DNA of 64,000 bases, taken from positions 1 to 64,000 of the forward strand of contig NZ_FPBV01000004.1 in the NCBI RefSeq assembly GCF_900116805.1. The letters are read 5' to 3'. Positions 17,500-27,341 of the stretch are shown here, in pieces (position 1 is the first letter of the stretch; every line of letters begins with the position of its first letter). The notes beneath the pieces were generated by a model that was not told where the DNA came from, searched no databases, and saw only the letters and a list, made by a program, of their open reading frames with translations. A program made the translations under genes and the position numbers. The stretch is from Paenalicyclobacillus macrosporangiidus (GTDB lineage Bacteria > Bacillota > Bacilli > Alicyclobacillales > Alicyclobacillaceae).

Positions 17500-18285
17500 T
17501 TACGGAGCGGCGTTGGCCGCCTCGATGGCCGCCCGGATCTTCGGGATGGACGCCACCGCCGCCTGGTAACCCGCGGCCACCGCCTCCGCGCTGCGGTGAA
17601 ACTGGGAAGTCCCGATATCCGACACGTCCGGTTCGATGGCGACGTCAGGGACGTTGTCCGACGACCGCAAGGCGTGTTCCTGCATCACGTCGATGGACAT
17701 CGTGACGACGTCCAGCACCGTCTCGGGCACGCGCGACCGGTACACGGCGGCGACGTCCACGCCAATGACCACATCGGCGCCCAACTGGCGCGCCGCAGCC
17801 ACCGGCACCCGGTCGAGCACGCCCCCATCGACGAGCACCCCTTCCTCGGTCACGACGGGCACGAACACACCGGGGATGGAGATGCTTGCGCGGACCGCGT
17901 CGGCCACGCTCCCCGTCTTCAGGATGACCTTGCGGCGGTGGAGCAGGTCGGTGGCCACGCAGGCGAACGGCCGCTCCAGCTCCTCAAATGTGGCGTGGTG
18001 CGTCAACAGCCGCAGCATCTCGTGCACCTTCTCCCCGGCGACGAGGCCCACCTTCGGAATCCCCAGGTCGAGCCAGTGACGCACGTGCAGCGAAGCGGCC
18101 AGCCGCTCCATGAACCGCGGCCGCATCCCCGTCACATAGAGGGCGCCGACGAGGCTGCCCATGCTGCTGCCGGTCACCACGTGAATGGGGATCTCGTGTT
18201 CCTCCAGCGCCCGGAGCACGCCGATATGCGCGAATCCCTTGGCCCCTCCGGAACCGAGCGCCAAGCCAATCACCGTGTCCGCCAA
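17500..18285 (-). CDS. ylbK: Patatin-like phospholipase (YlbK/RssA family)
   Basis: Predicted serine hydrolase acting on lipids; the true substrate is unknown for this family. It has the oxyanion motif GSGGAKGFAHIG (residues 11-22), the nucleophile elbow GSSMG (Ser41), and the dyad Asp in DGGVLD near residue 153. The 261 residues lack a signal peptide or membrane span. It follows coaD at about 90 bp, as part of the ylb cluster (rsmD, coaD, ylbK, yceD, rpmF), but ylbJ, ylbL and ylbM of Bacillus are missing here. Confidence 0.9.
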   Translation of the reverse strand: MADTVIGLALGSGGAKGFAHIGVLRALEEHEIPIHVVTGSSMGSLVGALYVTGMRPRFMERLAASLHVRHWLDLGIPKVGLVAGEKVHEMLRLLTHHATFEELERPFACVATDLLHRRKVILKTGSVADAVRASISIPGVFVPVVTEEGVLVDGGVLDRVPVAAARQLGADVVIGVDVAAVYRSRVPETVLDVVTMSIDVMQEHALRSSDNVPDVAIEPDVSDIGTSQFHRSAEAVAAGYQAAVASIPKIRAAIEAANAAP

Positions 18286-18372
18286 GGTCCCTCACCTCAT
18301 CCGCGCAGGCCCGCGTCCAACGGGGGATCCTCCGCAGGCGGAGTCGCTTCCCCGCGCTGTTTCCCCCGTCCC

Positions 18373-18864
18373 CTATTTCCGCCCGCGGGTCTGGAACTTT
18401 TCCATCAAGGCGGATGCCACCGGCGGCGGCACCAACCCTTCCAAGGCGCCGCCGCCCGCCGCCACCTGTTTGACAAGCGACGAGCTGACAAAAGCGTACT
18501 CCGGCGCCGACGGGACGAAGAGGGTCACGGCCCCCCCGTAAAGATGGCGGTTCATCTGCGCCATCTGCATCTCCGCCTCAAAGTCCACGGCACTGCGCAG
18601 TCCGCGCAGAATCACGTCGACCCCCTCCCGCCGTACGTAGTCCACCAGCAAGCCCGAGAATGCGTCCACCCGGACGTTCGGCCAAGGCCGGACCACCTCG
18701 CGCATCAGCGCCATCCGCTCCTCCACCGAGAACAGCGGCCGCTTGTCGGGGTTGACCAACACCGCCACGCGCACCTCGTCAAACAACGGCGCCACCCGGC
18801 CCAGGATCTCCAGGTGACCGTTCGTCATCGGATCAAAACTGCCCGGAAACACCGCGCGCGTCAA
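18373..18864 (-). CDS. coaD: Phosphopantetheine adenylyltransferase
   Basis: Fourth step of coenzyme A synthesis, making dephospho-CoA from 4'-phosphopantetheine and ATP. The nucleotidyltransferase motif FPGSFDPMTNGH is at residues 6-17, with the second signature VSSSLVKQVAAGGGAL near 137-152. Length 163, normal. It overlaps rsmD by 32 bp, the usual pairing in Bacteria. Confidence 0.97.
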   Translation of the reverse strand: MTRAVFPGSFDPMTNGHLEILGRVAPLFDEVRVAVLVNPDKRPLFSVEERMALMREVVRPWPNVRVDAFSGLLVDYVRREGVDVILRGLRSAVDFEAEMQMAQMNRHLYGGAVTLFVPSAPEYAFVSSSLVKQVAAGGGALEGLVPPPVASALMEKFQTRGRK

Positions 18865-19471
18865 TCACTCCACCCCCCTTTCCCACCGCGTCCGCCGCTG
18901 CGGCCCCATCCGGTCCGGACGGCGGATGGGATTGGTACAACGAGATGGCGATGTCCCCGTACACGCGGTGCTTGACCCGCCGCAGCCGGCCCACCGCGTC
19001 CGGCAGATTCACGCTGCCCGGGTGTTCGCACGCCACACCGTGCCGGATGGGCACCGGGCTGTCCGCGAGGACCGACAGGACACGGGGCCACAGGCCCAGG
19101 CGGTACGGCGGATCGACAAACACCCACCCCGCGGCCCAGCCGAGACGCTCCAGGCGCTCCCAGGCCCGCGCCCAGTCCAGCCGCCACACGGAGCAGCGCT
19201 CCTCGGCGCGCAACCGATGCACGTTTTCCCGTACCGCCGCCAGCGACCGGGGGTGCGTGTCGACCAACACGGCGTGGTCCGCGCCCCGGCTCAACGCCTC
19301 CAAGCCCAAAGAACCCGAGCCGGCGAACAGATCGACCGCGATCCCGCCTTCCCACGACCACCCCATCAAATTGAACAGGGACTCCTTGACCCGGTCCGTC
19401 GTCGGCCGCGCCACCTCCCCGGAAGGGGCGACCAACCGGACGCCGCGCCACTGTCCCGCAATGATGCGCAT
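18833..19471 (-). CDS. rsmD: 16S rRNA (guanine966-N2)-methyltransferase RsmD
   Basis: SAM-dependent methylation of G966 of 16S rRNA (E. coli numbering). The ATG at 19471 (MRIIAGQWRGVRL) with GAGGCGGGGTGG upstream matches the family start. It has the SAM loop DLFAGSGSLGLEAL (48-61) and the catalytic DPPY (120-123). Length 212, of which the last ~25 residues, which overlap coaD, are Gly/Ala-rich and outside the conserved domain. It heads the ylb cluster; no good promoter is seen upstream. Confidence 0.95.
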   Translation of the reverse strand: MRIIAGQWRGVRLVAPSGEVARPTTDRVKESLFNLMGWSWEGGIAVDLFAGSGSLGLEALSRGADHAVLVDTHPRSLAAVRENVHRLRAEERCSVWRLDWARAWERLERLGWAAGWVFVDPPYRLGLWPRVLSVLADSPVPIRHGVACEHPGSVNLPDAVGRLRRVKHRVYGDIAISLYQSHPPSGPDGAAAADAVGKGGGVIDARGVSGQF

Positions 19472-19562
19472 ATCCACCCCGCCTCGTTGCCTGCATCGGA
19501 TCGTCTTCACTGTATCACATGGGCGGCCGAGAAAAAATTTTTCCGCCAGTGCAGGACGCATG

Positions 19563-19751
19563 TATAATCCCCCGTAAACTGGAAAACCTGTAGACAACAA
19601 CGGCATCTGCTGTTGTAGGCAACCGCGGGTGAAGGCTTAGTTCCCCATAAGCACTTCCTCCGGTTTCTCCTCTCCCAGACTCGCTGATTCCGGCTTCTGG
19701 CCGGGGCCGGCGGCAGAACCCACGCGTACCCGGGCGTGGGTTTTCTGCGTT
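19563..19751 (+). ncRNA. Possible small RNA or long leader in the rsmD-amidase gap
   Basis: This 324-bp gap has no credible ORF. On the plus strand a perfect TATAAT (19563-19568, weak -35 TTTCCG 17 bp upstream) is followed ~180 nt later by a strong hairpin: CCCACGC / GCGTGGG, flanked by GCAGAA / TTCTGC, with TTTT in the distal part. In between are a hairpin ACAACA...TGTTGT (about 19594-19616) and CCGGC-TTCTG-GCCGG (about 19690-19704). I could not match it to 6S RNA, SRP RNA, T-box or common riboswitches. No expression evidence. Confidence 0.3.
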
Positions 19752-19759
19752 CGGAATTG

Positions 19760-19765
19760 TATAAT
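19760..19765 (+). promoter_or_regulatory. -10 element for the amidase gene
   Basis: A perfect TATAAT 30 bp before the amidase start codon and just after the hairpin ending near 19750. No -35 resembling TTGACA is found at 16-18 bp, so the promoter is weak or activator-dependent. Confidence 0.45.
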
Positions 19766-19794
19766 TTCCGCATGGGAGAAGGAGGCGTCTGCGT

Positions 19795-21192
19795 ATGAAC
19801 CCCCACCTGTGGACCATTTCGGAATACCAACAGCACCTCGCCAAGCGGGACATCTCCGCGGAAGAAGCGGTGCGCGACACCTTGGCGCGCATCCGCCAGT
19901 TCGATCCCGCGCTGCACGCGTACATCCACGTCTCTGAAACGGCCGTGGAAGAGGCCCGGCAAATCGACGAACGGCTGGCCCAAGGGCTGCCGGTCGGTCC
20001 CCTGGCAGGCGTCCCCGTGGCCGTCAAGGATCTCATCGACACCGAGGACATGCCCACCACCTACGGCGGGCTGCACTTCGCCGGACGCCGCCCGTCCCGC
20101 ACCGCCACCGCCGTCGCGCGCCTGCGGGCGGCCGGCGCCATCGTGATTGGCAAAACCAATTTGCACGAGTACGCGTACGGCACCACGAATGAAAATCCGC
20201 ATTACGGACGCGCCCGCAACCCGTGGAACCGCGCCAAGATCCCCGGCGGCTCGAGCGGCGGAAGCGGTGTGGCCATCGCGGCCGGACTGGCCATGGCCGC
20301 CCTCGGCACGGACACCGGCGGCAGCGTCCGCATTCCGGCCGCCCTGTGCGGCCACGTCGGCCTGAAACCCACCTACGGCCTGGTCAGTAAGGCAGGCGTA
20401 TTCCCGCTCGCCGATTCGTTGGATCACGTCGGTCCCATGGCCAGATCCGTCCTGGACGCGGCGCTCCTCCTGTCCGTCCTGGCAGGGCCCGATCCGCGTG
20501 ACCCGACGACGGTGCGCATCCCGCCCCGGGCGTATCACCAGGTCCAGCCGAAGGCGCGCGCCCGCGTCGGGGTTCCGAAATCCTTTTTCTTCGACAAGTG
20601 CCACGCCGGCGTCGCCCAGACGGTTCAGGCGGCCTTGCGCACCCTTCAGGAACACGGGTTCGACCTGGTGGAGGTGGATCTGCCGAACGCACACCAGGTC
20701 CCCGAGATGCAGAACGCCATCATCTCCAGCGAGGCGCTCGACGTCCACGAAGCCCTGCTCAAGGCACATCCGGAGCAGTACGGGGAAGACGTGCGAAAGC
20801 GCCTGGAGAGCGGGTATGAGATCCGCGGCCATCAGGTGGTGACGGCGACGCGCTTCCGCCGCCAATTCGCCACCGAGATGCAGCAGGTGTTCGCGCAGGT
20901 CGACGTGATCGCCACCCCCGCCACCCCCATCACGGCGACGGATGTGGGGCAGCAAAAGGCGCACATCCGTGCGCAGGAGGTCTTGGTCCGCGCACACCTC
21001 ACCCGCTACACCAACCCGTGGAATTTGACCGGCCTGCCGGCCATCACCCTGCCCTGCGGCCTGGCCCCGGACGGACTCCCCGTCGGGTTGCAGTTGGTGG
21101 GCCCGCGCTTCGGGGAGATGAAGTTGTTGGCTGTCGCCCTGGCCGCAGAGTCCGCCCTGCCCTGGAATCCGGTGGCTCCCGATTACCGGTAA
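19795..21192 (+). CDS. Amidase-signature family hydrolase (GatA-like)
   Basis: Hydrolyses amide bonds; the physiological substrate cannot be told. The Ser-cisSer-Lys triad is intact and spaced as in GatA: Lys78 (AVKDL), Ser153 (GGSSGGS) and Ser177 (GTDTGGSVRIPAA). The 465 residues are soluble with no signal peptide. It is a single gene with no gatB or gatC nearby, so a stand-alone amidase is more likely than the tRNA amidotransferase subunit. It has a GGAGG box upstream. It lies alone on the plus strand, convergent with the sulfoquinovose synthase gene. Confidence 0.88.
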   Translation: MNPHLWTISEYQQHLAKRDISAEEAVRDTLARIRQFDPALHAYIHVSETAVEEARQIDERLAQGLPVGPLAGVPVAVKDLIDTEDMPTTYGGLHFAGRRPSRTATAVARLRAAGAIVIGKTNLHEYAYGTTNENPHYGRARNPWNRAKIPGGSSGGSGVAIAAGLAMAALGTDTGGSVRIPAALCGHVGLKPTYGLVSKAGVFPLADSLDHVGPMARSVLDAALLLSVLAGPDPRDPTTVRIPPRAYHQVQPKARARVGVPKSFFFDKCHAGVAQTVQAALRTLQEHGFDLVEVDLPNAHQVPEMQNAIISSEALDVHEALLKAHPEQYGEDVRKRLESGYEIRGHQVVTATRFRRQFATEMQQVFAQVDVIATPATPITATDVGQQKAHIRAQEVLVRAHLTRYTNPWNLTGLPAITLPCGLAPDGLPVGLQLVGPRFGEMKLLAVALAAESALPWNPVAPDYR

Positions 21193-21231
21193 AAAAAGCC
21201 CCGCGGCCGTCCGAAAACGGGGCCGCGGGGC
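21191..21231 (-). terminator. Strong terminator between the convergent amidase and sqd1-like genes
   Basis: 11-bp perfect GC stem GCCCCGCGGCC / GGCCGCGGGGC, with TTTTTTT after it on the minus strand. It lies 12 bp after the sqd1-like stop. The same hairpin directly follows the amidase stop on the other strand, where it lacks a good U-run. Confidence 0.92.
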
Positions 21232-21242
21232 GTCCGCCAGGG

Positions 21243-22397
<1,155 letters not shown>

Positions 22398-22480
22398 TCA
22401 CCCCATCACTGGTCAGTGCGCGAAAACGCGCATTCTAACACTTCTACTCTACAGGTTTTCCGCCCATCCAGCAAGGTGAC

Positions 22481-22522
22481 AAAAAACGGGGCCGCACACC
22501 CTGGTTCGGACATGCGGCCCCG
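22481..22522 (-). terminator. Intrinsic terminator after the 36-residue ORF
   Basis: Minus-strand stem CGGGGCCGCA / TGCGGCCCCG (10 bp, 16-nt loop) ending in TTTTTTG. It starts 5 bp after the stop codon of the small ORF at 22528 and isolates the psd unit from the sqd1-like gene. Confidence 0.9.
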
Positions 22523-22527
22523 GCCGC

Positions 22528-22638
22528 TCACCACGGCCCGTACGGATCTCCCATCGTTTCGCTCGCCTTGACCATCCACGCCCAATAGGCGCGCAGGCCT
22601 TTTCCGCACCACCGCAACACGGTCCGGACAGGTCTCAT
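22528..22638 (-). CDS. Small basic protein, 36 residues, function unknown
   Basis: The frame starts at ATG 22638 with GAGGTGGTGGGC directly upstream and ends 5 bp before a strong terminator. The product opens MRPVRTVLRWCGKGLRAYW and ends MGDPYGPW. It is basic and Trp-rich (four Trp), with a possible short amphipathic helix at residues 5-25 that could lie on a membrane. It lies 57 bp after psd on the same strand, so it is probably cotranscribed. I do not recognise the family. The good RBS and terminator placement argue that it is real. Confidence 0.55.
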   Translation of the reverse strand: MRPVRTVLRWCGKGLRAYWAWMVKASETMGDPYGPW

Positions 22639-22695
22639 GCCCACCACCTCGGCATCAGGATGCCCACTCTGTCCGTTCCGCCATACACCCGGTCG

Positions 22696-23547
22696 TCACA
22701 CCGTGGTGGCAATCATCTGGCCCATGCGGACCCATTGGCCTGCGTGCACCCGAAAGGCCCCCACCATCCCCGGTTCGAACACCAGGATCACCGTCGAACC
22801 CAGTTCAAACCGGCCTATTTCCTCGCCGCGGTCCAACCGGAGCGAGGCGGATCCGCTCTCCATTCGGACCGATCGCCGCCGGACGGGCCCGCGGTATCCC
22901 GGGCCATATCCGGTTCGGATGCTGCCGACGATGGTGGCCCCGACCTTCACGACCACAAACCGCCCGCTGGCCGTGTGCACGTACGTGATCAGCCGCTCGT
23001 TCTTGGTGAACAGCCCCGGAATGCTGCGCACCCCGGCCGGGTTGACCGGAAACAGGCTGCCCGGGATGTAGCGCCATCCCCGGATGACGCCTGGCAGCGG
23101 CATGTGAACGCGGTGATAATCGCGGGGACTCAGGTAGAGCGTGATGTAATCCCCGCCCTGAAACGATTCGGCCTCCTGTGCGTCGCCGAGCAAAGCCGCC
23201 AACGTATACGTGCAGCCCTTGACCTGCAGCAGGCTGCCTTCCCGGATGCGGCCGAAGCAACTCACCGTCCCGTCCACCGGAGACACGATGCCCTCCCCGG
23301 CGACGGGGCGCGCCCCGCTCTTCAGTCTGCGGCAAAAAAACTCCAGCAGGTTGTCGTACGCGTGCGGCGGGCGCTCCAAATCCTTGCAATCAATCCCGTA
23401 GTACCGGATGTACAACGGGATCAAATGCCGGCTCCAGCGGCATCGCGACACCCGCCCCACGCACGCCGTGAGGGTGCGCTTGGGCAGCGCGCCAAGGGTC
23501 CATCTCGCGAGTGCCCGTTTCATGCTCCATCCCGTCTTCGCCATCAT
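22696..23547 (-). CDS. psd: Phosphatidylserine decarboxylase proenzyme
   Basis: Makes phosphatidylethanolamine from phosphatidylserine using a pyruvoyl group formed by self-cleavage. The cleavage motif LGST is at 249-252, so Ser251 should become the pyruvate. Asp92 (SPVDG) and His145/His148 (DYHRVHMP) complete the processing and catalytic set. The 283 residues are the usual length. The start is unsure: ATG 23547, the next ATG, or ATG 23523 (MKRALARW, preceded by GGGATGGAG). It sits next to the sulfolipid gene in a small lipid head-group block. Confidence 0.93.
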   Translation of the reverse strand: MMAKTGWSMKRALARWTLGALPKRTLTACVGRVSRCRWSRHLIPLYIRYYGIDCKDLERPPHAYDNLLEFFCRRLKSGARPVAGEGIVSPVDGTVSCFGRIREGSLLQVKGCTYTLAALLGDAQEAESFQGGDYITLYLSPRDYHRVHMPLPGVIRGWRYIPGSLFPVNPAGVRSIPGLFTKNERLITYVHTASGRFVVVKVGATIVGSIRTGYGPGYRGPVRRRSVRMESGSASLRLDRGEEIGRFELGSTVILVFEPGMVGAFRVHAGQWVRMGQMIATTV

Positions 23548-23596
23548 AATCCTTGATTATGCGCGACGGGGCAGCCAAAGTCCATATTCCGCCCGG

Positions 23597-25642
23597 TCAG
23601 TCGCGGACGGGCGCAGACTGCATCTGCCGCTGCAGATGTTCGCGCAGGGGACGCCACGACGGCAACAGCCAAAAGTCCCCGCTCTCCATGGCCCGTACCG
23701 CCTCGTCCCGCGCCACCTCCATCACGCGGAAGTCCCGTGTGAGGTCGCCCACCATGAACTCCGGCAACCCGCTCTGCCGGACGCCAAACAACTCGCCCGG
23801 GCCGCGCAGTTCCAGGTCGCGTTCGGCAATCACGAAACCGTCCTGCGTCTCCACCAGCGTCTCGAGCCGCCGCCTGGCCATCTCCCCTTCGGCATCCGAC
23901 AACAGGATGCAGTAGCTCTGCCAGCGGCCGCGTCCGACCCGCCCGCGCAGCTGATGGAGTTGCGCGAGTCCGAACCGCTCCGCGTGGTACACCATCATCA
24001 CGGTGGCCTCGGGGACGTGGATGCCGACTTCGATGACGGTCGTGCTGATGAGCACCTGCATCCGCCCTTCGACGAAGGCCCGCATGACTTCGTCCTTGTC
24101 CCGGCTGGACATCCGGCCGTGCAACAATCCGACCGAATACCCTGCGAAGGCTTCGGACAGGCGCGAGGCCAGTTGCGTCGCCGAAGCGACATCCGCGAGC
24201 TGCTCCGAGTCTTCCACGAGGGGCGCCACGACGTACGCCCGCCGGCCCGCCGCCAATTCCCGCCGAACGAGACGGATGGCGCGGTCCTCCTGGGCGAGCG
24301 GCAGCCACCGCGTGACGACGGGTTTGCGGCCCGCGGGCAGTTCGTCCAGCACACCCACGTCAATGTCTCCGTAGATCGCCATAGCGAGCGTGCGAGGGAT
24401 GGGCGTTGCGGACAGAAACAGCACGTCGGGCCGTCCCCCCTTCTGCCGAAGGCCCGCTCGCTGCTGCACCCCGAAGCGGTGCTGTTCGTCCGTGATCACG
24501 AGGCCCAAGTCGCGAAACTGGACGTCTTCGGTCAACAGCGCGTGCGTTCCGACCACGAGGTCCATCTCGCCGCGGGCCAACTGCGCCACCCGCTCCTGGC
24601 GCACCTTGCCCGGCGTGCTCCCGGTCACGAGGCCCACCCGCAACCCGAGGGGTTCCAGCCGCGCGACGGCCTCACGAAAATGCTGCTCCGCCAAGATCTC
24701 CGTGGGCGCCATCAGGGCCGACTGCCCGCCCGCGCGCGCCATCGCGTAGACCGCCCACAGCGCCACCCACGTCTTTCCCGACCCGACGTCCCCCTGCACC
24801 AGCAGACGCATCGGCGCCGGCCGCTGCAGGCGGTCGAGAATTTGCAGACAGACGCGGCGCTGGGCCCCCGTCAGGGGATGCGGCAGGCTGTCTTCAAAGA
24901 TGCGAAAGGCGTCCTCCGGAACCTCTCTTCCCGTCCCGTCCAGATTCCCTTCGCGCCGGTGGCGTGTCCACTGAAGCTGCAGTTGGAAACAGAGAAACTC
25001 CTCGAACACCAGGCGGCGGCGCGCCTGCTTCAGCGCTTCCTCCCCGTCCGGACGGTGCATCCAGCGCAGCGCCTTGGCATGGGTGCACAGCCGGTAGCGC
25101 TGGGTCAAGGCCTGCGGCAACAACTCCTCCACTTGATTGCCGTACTGCTCCAGCGCCCGTTCGATGAGGGTCTGGAGCTGAGCAGAGGAGATGGCCTGCG
25201 ACGCCCGGTACACCGGGGCCCATCGCCCGTACCGGCCGGAGTCCCCCGAGCCGAAATCGGTGTGCGACACGACAAGCGTGCGCCGTGCGGGATCGAACTT
25301 CCCGCTGACAATCACCACGCGCCCGTCGGTCAATTTTTCTTTCAGGTAGGGCTGGTTGAACCACAGCCCGGTCACGCGGTGGCGTTGGTCCACGAGCAGG
25401 CGCGCCCGCAGGAGCGACCGCCGGTTCTGCCACCGCACCGTCGCCATCCCTTCCACCACGGCGCGGACGGTGACTTTGTCGGACGACGCCTGTGCTTCCA
25501 AGGTCAATATCCGCCGGTCCTCATACCGCACGGGAAAGTGATGCAACAGGTCGCCCACCGTCACAATGCCCAGATCCTGCAGCGCCTTGGCCTTCGCCTG
25601 CCCGACGCCCGCCACCCATGTCACCGGCAGTGAATCCAGCAT
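23597..25642 (-). CDS. recG: ATP-dependent DNA helicase RecG
   Basis: Remodels stalled replication forks and Holliday junctions. It has an N-terminal wedge/OB domain (about 60-160), a helicase core with Walker A GDVGSGKTWVALWAV and the DEXH box DEQHRFGVQQR, and C-terminal motifs VSATP-type LSATPIPRTLAMAIYGD and QLRGRVGRG. The 681 residues are normal. It lies 8 bp after fakA, as in the Bacillus order without the sda genes. Confidence 0.97.
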   Translation of the reverse strand: MLDSLPVTWVAGVGQAKAKALQDLGIVTVGDLLHHFPVRYEDRRILTLEAQASSDKVTVRAVVEGMATVRWQNRRSLLRARLLVDQRHRVTGLWFNQPYLKEKLTDGRVVIVSGKFDPARRTLVVSHTDFGSGDSGRYGRWAPVYRASQAISSAQLQTLIERALEQYGNQVEELLPQALTQRYRLCTHAKALRWMHRPDGEEALKQARRRLVFEEFLCFQLQLQWTRHRREGNLDGTGREVPEDAFRIFEDSLPHPLTGAQRRVCLQILDRLQRPAPMRLLVQGDVGSGKTWVALWAVYAMARAGGQSALMAPTEILAEQHFREAVARLEPLGLRVGLVTGSTPGKVRQERVAQLARGEMDLVVGTHALLTEDVQFRDLGLVITDEQHRFGVQQRAGLRQKGGRPDVLFLSATPIPRTLAMAIYGDIDVGVLDELPAGRKPVVTRWLPLAQEDRAIRLVRRELAAGRRAYVVAPLVEDSEQLADVASATQLASRLSEAFAGYSVGLLHGRMSSRDKDEVMRAFVEGRMQVLISTTVIEVGIHVPEATVMMVYHAERFGLAQLHQLRGRVGRGRWQSYCILLSDAEGEMARRRLETLVETQDGFVIAERDLELRGPGELFGVRQSGLPEFMVGDLTRDFRVMEVARDEAVRAMESGDFWLLPSWRPLREHLQRQMQSAPVRD

Positions 25643-25649
25643 CGCGAAC

Positions 25650-27332
25650 TTACTCCACCGAAAGAATGTAATCGTACACCGGCTGACCCCCGGGGCGCGC
25701 CTCCATCTCGATTCCGAAGCGCTCGCCCACCGCCTCGGCCAACCGCTCCACTTCGGGTGCCTCGACGCCCTCGCCGTAGAAGACGGTCACCAATTCCGCC
25801 CCCTCCTGGCACAGGGCCGCCACCACTTCGAGAAACGCCTGTTCCCGGTCGCCTTGCACACACACCAGGTCTTGATCCACCATGCCGAGATACTGATTTG
25901 CCTTCACTTCCCGGCCCTGGTACACCGAGTCGCGCGCCGCGCGGACGACCGATCCCGCGCGCACCTCCGCGATGGCTTGGGTCATTCGGGCGACGTTCTC
26001 GTTCGTCCCGGCGGCCGGCAGAAATGCCATCATGGCCGCAATGCCCTGGGGAACCGTCGTCGTCGGCACGACGATCAGGCGATCGCCCGCCACCTCCCGC
26101 GCCTGTTCGGCGGCCAACACCACGTTCTTGTTGTTCGGCAGCACGATCACGCGCTCACCGGGAGCGGTCTCCACCGCAGCGAGGATCTCCTGCGTGCTCG
26201 GGTTCATCGTCTGTCCCCCGGCCACCAGCGAATCCACGCCGAGGCTGGTGAATACTTCGCGCAGCCCGTCGCCGGCGACGACCGCCACGACCGCGGTCGG
26301 TTTGCGCCCCTCCATTCGGGCGGGGGGCGCGGAAGAAGCCGGCTCTGCAGAGGCGCCGCCGGCCTGCGCCCGGATCTGCGCGTGCTGCTCCGTCATGTTG
26401 TCGACCTTCACCTTGACCAATTCCCCGTGCGCCAAGGCGTCTTCCAGCACCCGCCCGGGATGGAGCGTGTGCACGTGCACCTTCACCAGATCCCCGGCGG
26501 ATACGACCAGCAGCGAGTTTCCGTACCCGGCGAGCGTCGCGCGGAGGGCAGACTCGGCCCGTTCCGCATCCCGAGTGCGCACCAACACCTCGGTGCAGTA
26601 CCCGAACTCCCCTTCCGCGTCCACGTGCGCCGCAGCAAAATCCAGCGCGAGGGGGGCCTCCGGCGTGGCCGTCGCGGCGCGTTGCGCGGCCGCCGCACGG
26701 GGCTCCTCTTCCCCGCGCAGCCAACGATCGAACCCTTCGAGAATATACACCAGCCCCTGCCCGCCGGAATCGACGACGCCCGCCTGCTTGAGCACCGGCA
26801 GTTGGTCGGGCGTCTTGGCGAGGGCGTCTTTGGCGGCCTGGAGGACCTTGTGCATCCATTCCGGTACAGGGGGGTTCCGCTTCGCCTCGCGCAGGCCCAC
26901 CGCGGCCGCCTCGCGCGCGACGGAGAGCATCGTGCCTTCGACCGGCTTGGCCACCGCACGGTAGGCAATCTGGACCCCTTCGTGCAGCGCCCGGGCGAAG
27001 GCGGGCGCGTCCAACACGTCGGTGTCGGCCGCCGCCTTGGCGAAACCGCGAAACAGTTGGGACAAGATGACCCCAGAATTGCCGCGCGCCCCCATCAAAA
27101 GGCCGGAGGCGAGCGCGGATGCCGCCTGCCCCAACGTCGGGTTCGTCAGTCGTTCGAGGCTCTCCATGCCGGCGGCGAGGGACAATTCCATGTTGGTACC
27201 GGTGTCCCCGTCCGGTACCGGGAAGACGTTCAAAGCATTGACGGCGTCCACCATCGCCTTGAGCCGCGCGTGCCCCGCGCGAACCAACTGCACGAAAGCG
27301 GCACCGTCCAGGTGAGAACGGACAGTCGTCAT
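25650..27332 (-). CDS. fakA: Fatty acid kinase subunit A / DAK phosphatase-domain protein (YloV)
   Basis: ATP-binding subunit of fatty acid kinase, which with a FakB carrier phosphorylates exogenous fatty acids for use by the PlsY acyltransferase. The N-terminal Dak2-type kinase domain carries PDGDTGTNM (40-48) and GARGNSGVILSQ; a middle and a C-terminal EDD-like domain follow. The 560 residues are normal. It lies 10 bp after asp23 and 8 bp before recG. No fakB gene is in the window. Confidence 0.92.
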   Translation of the reverse strand: MTTVRSHLDGAAFVQLVRAGHARLKAMVDAVNALNVFPVPDGDTGTNMELSLAAGMESLERLTNPTLGQAASALASGLLMGARGNSGVILSQLFRGFAKAAADTDVLDAPAFARALHEGVQIAYRAVAKPVEGTMLSVAREAAAVGLREAKRNPPVPEWMHKVLQAAKDALAKTPDQLPVLKQAGVVDSGGQGLVYILEGFDRWLRGEEEPRAAAAQRAATATPEAPLALDFAAAHVDAEGEFGYCTEVLVRTRDAERAESALRATLAGYGNSLLVVSAGDLVKVHVHTLHPGRVLEDALAHGELVKVKVDNMTEQHAQIRAQAGGASAEPASSAPPARMEGRKPTAVVAVVAGDGLREVFTSLGVDSLVAGGQTMNPSTQEILAAVETAPGERVIVLPNNKNVVLAAEQAREVAGDRLIVVPTTTVPQGIAAMMAFLPAAGTNENVARMTQAIAEVRAGSVVRAARDSVYQGREVKANQYLGMVDQDLVCVQGDREQAFLEVVAALCQEGAELVTVFYGEGVEAPEVERLAEAVGERFGIEMEARPGGQPVYDYILSVE

Positions 27333-27341
27333 GAAAACCTC

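Noticed and set aside
19560-19751. 6S RNA, SRP RNA or T-box in the rsmD-amidase gap
   Set aside because: Conserved strings of these RNAs are not found. Kept only as a generic RNA candidate.
19795-21192. GatA subunit of the Glu-tRNA(Gln) amidotransferase
   Set aside because: No gatB or gatC next to it. The triad is shared by all amidase-signature enzymes, so the specific name is not justified.
22406-22612. 68-codon minus-strand frame overlapping the small ORF downstream of psd
   Set aside because: It runs through the terminator hairpin and lacks a good ribosome binding site. The 36-residue frame fits the RBS and terminator better.
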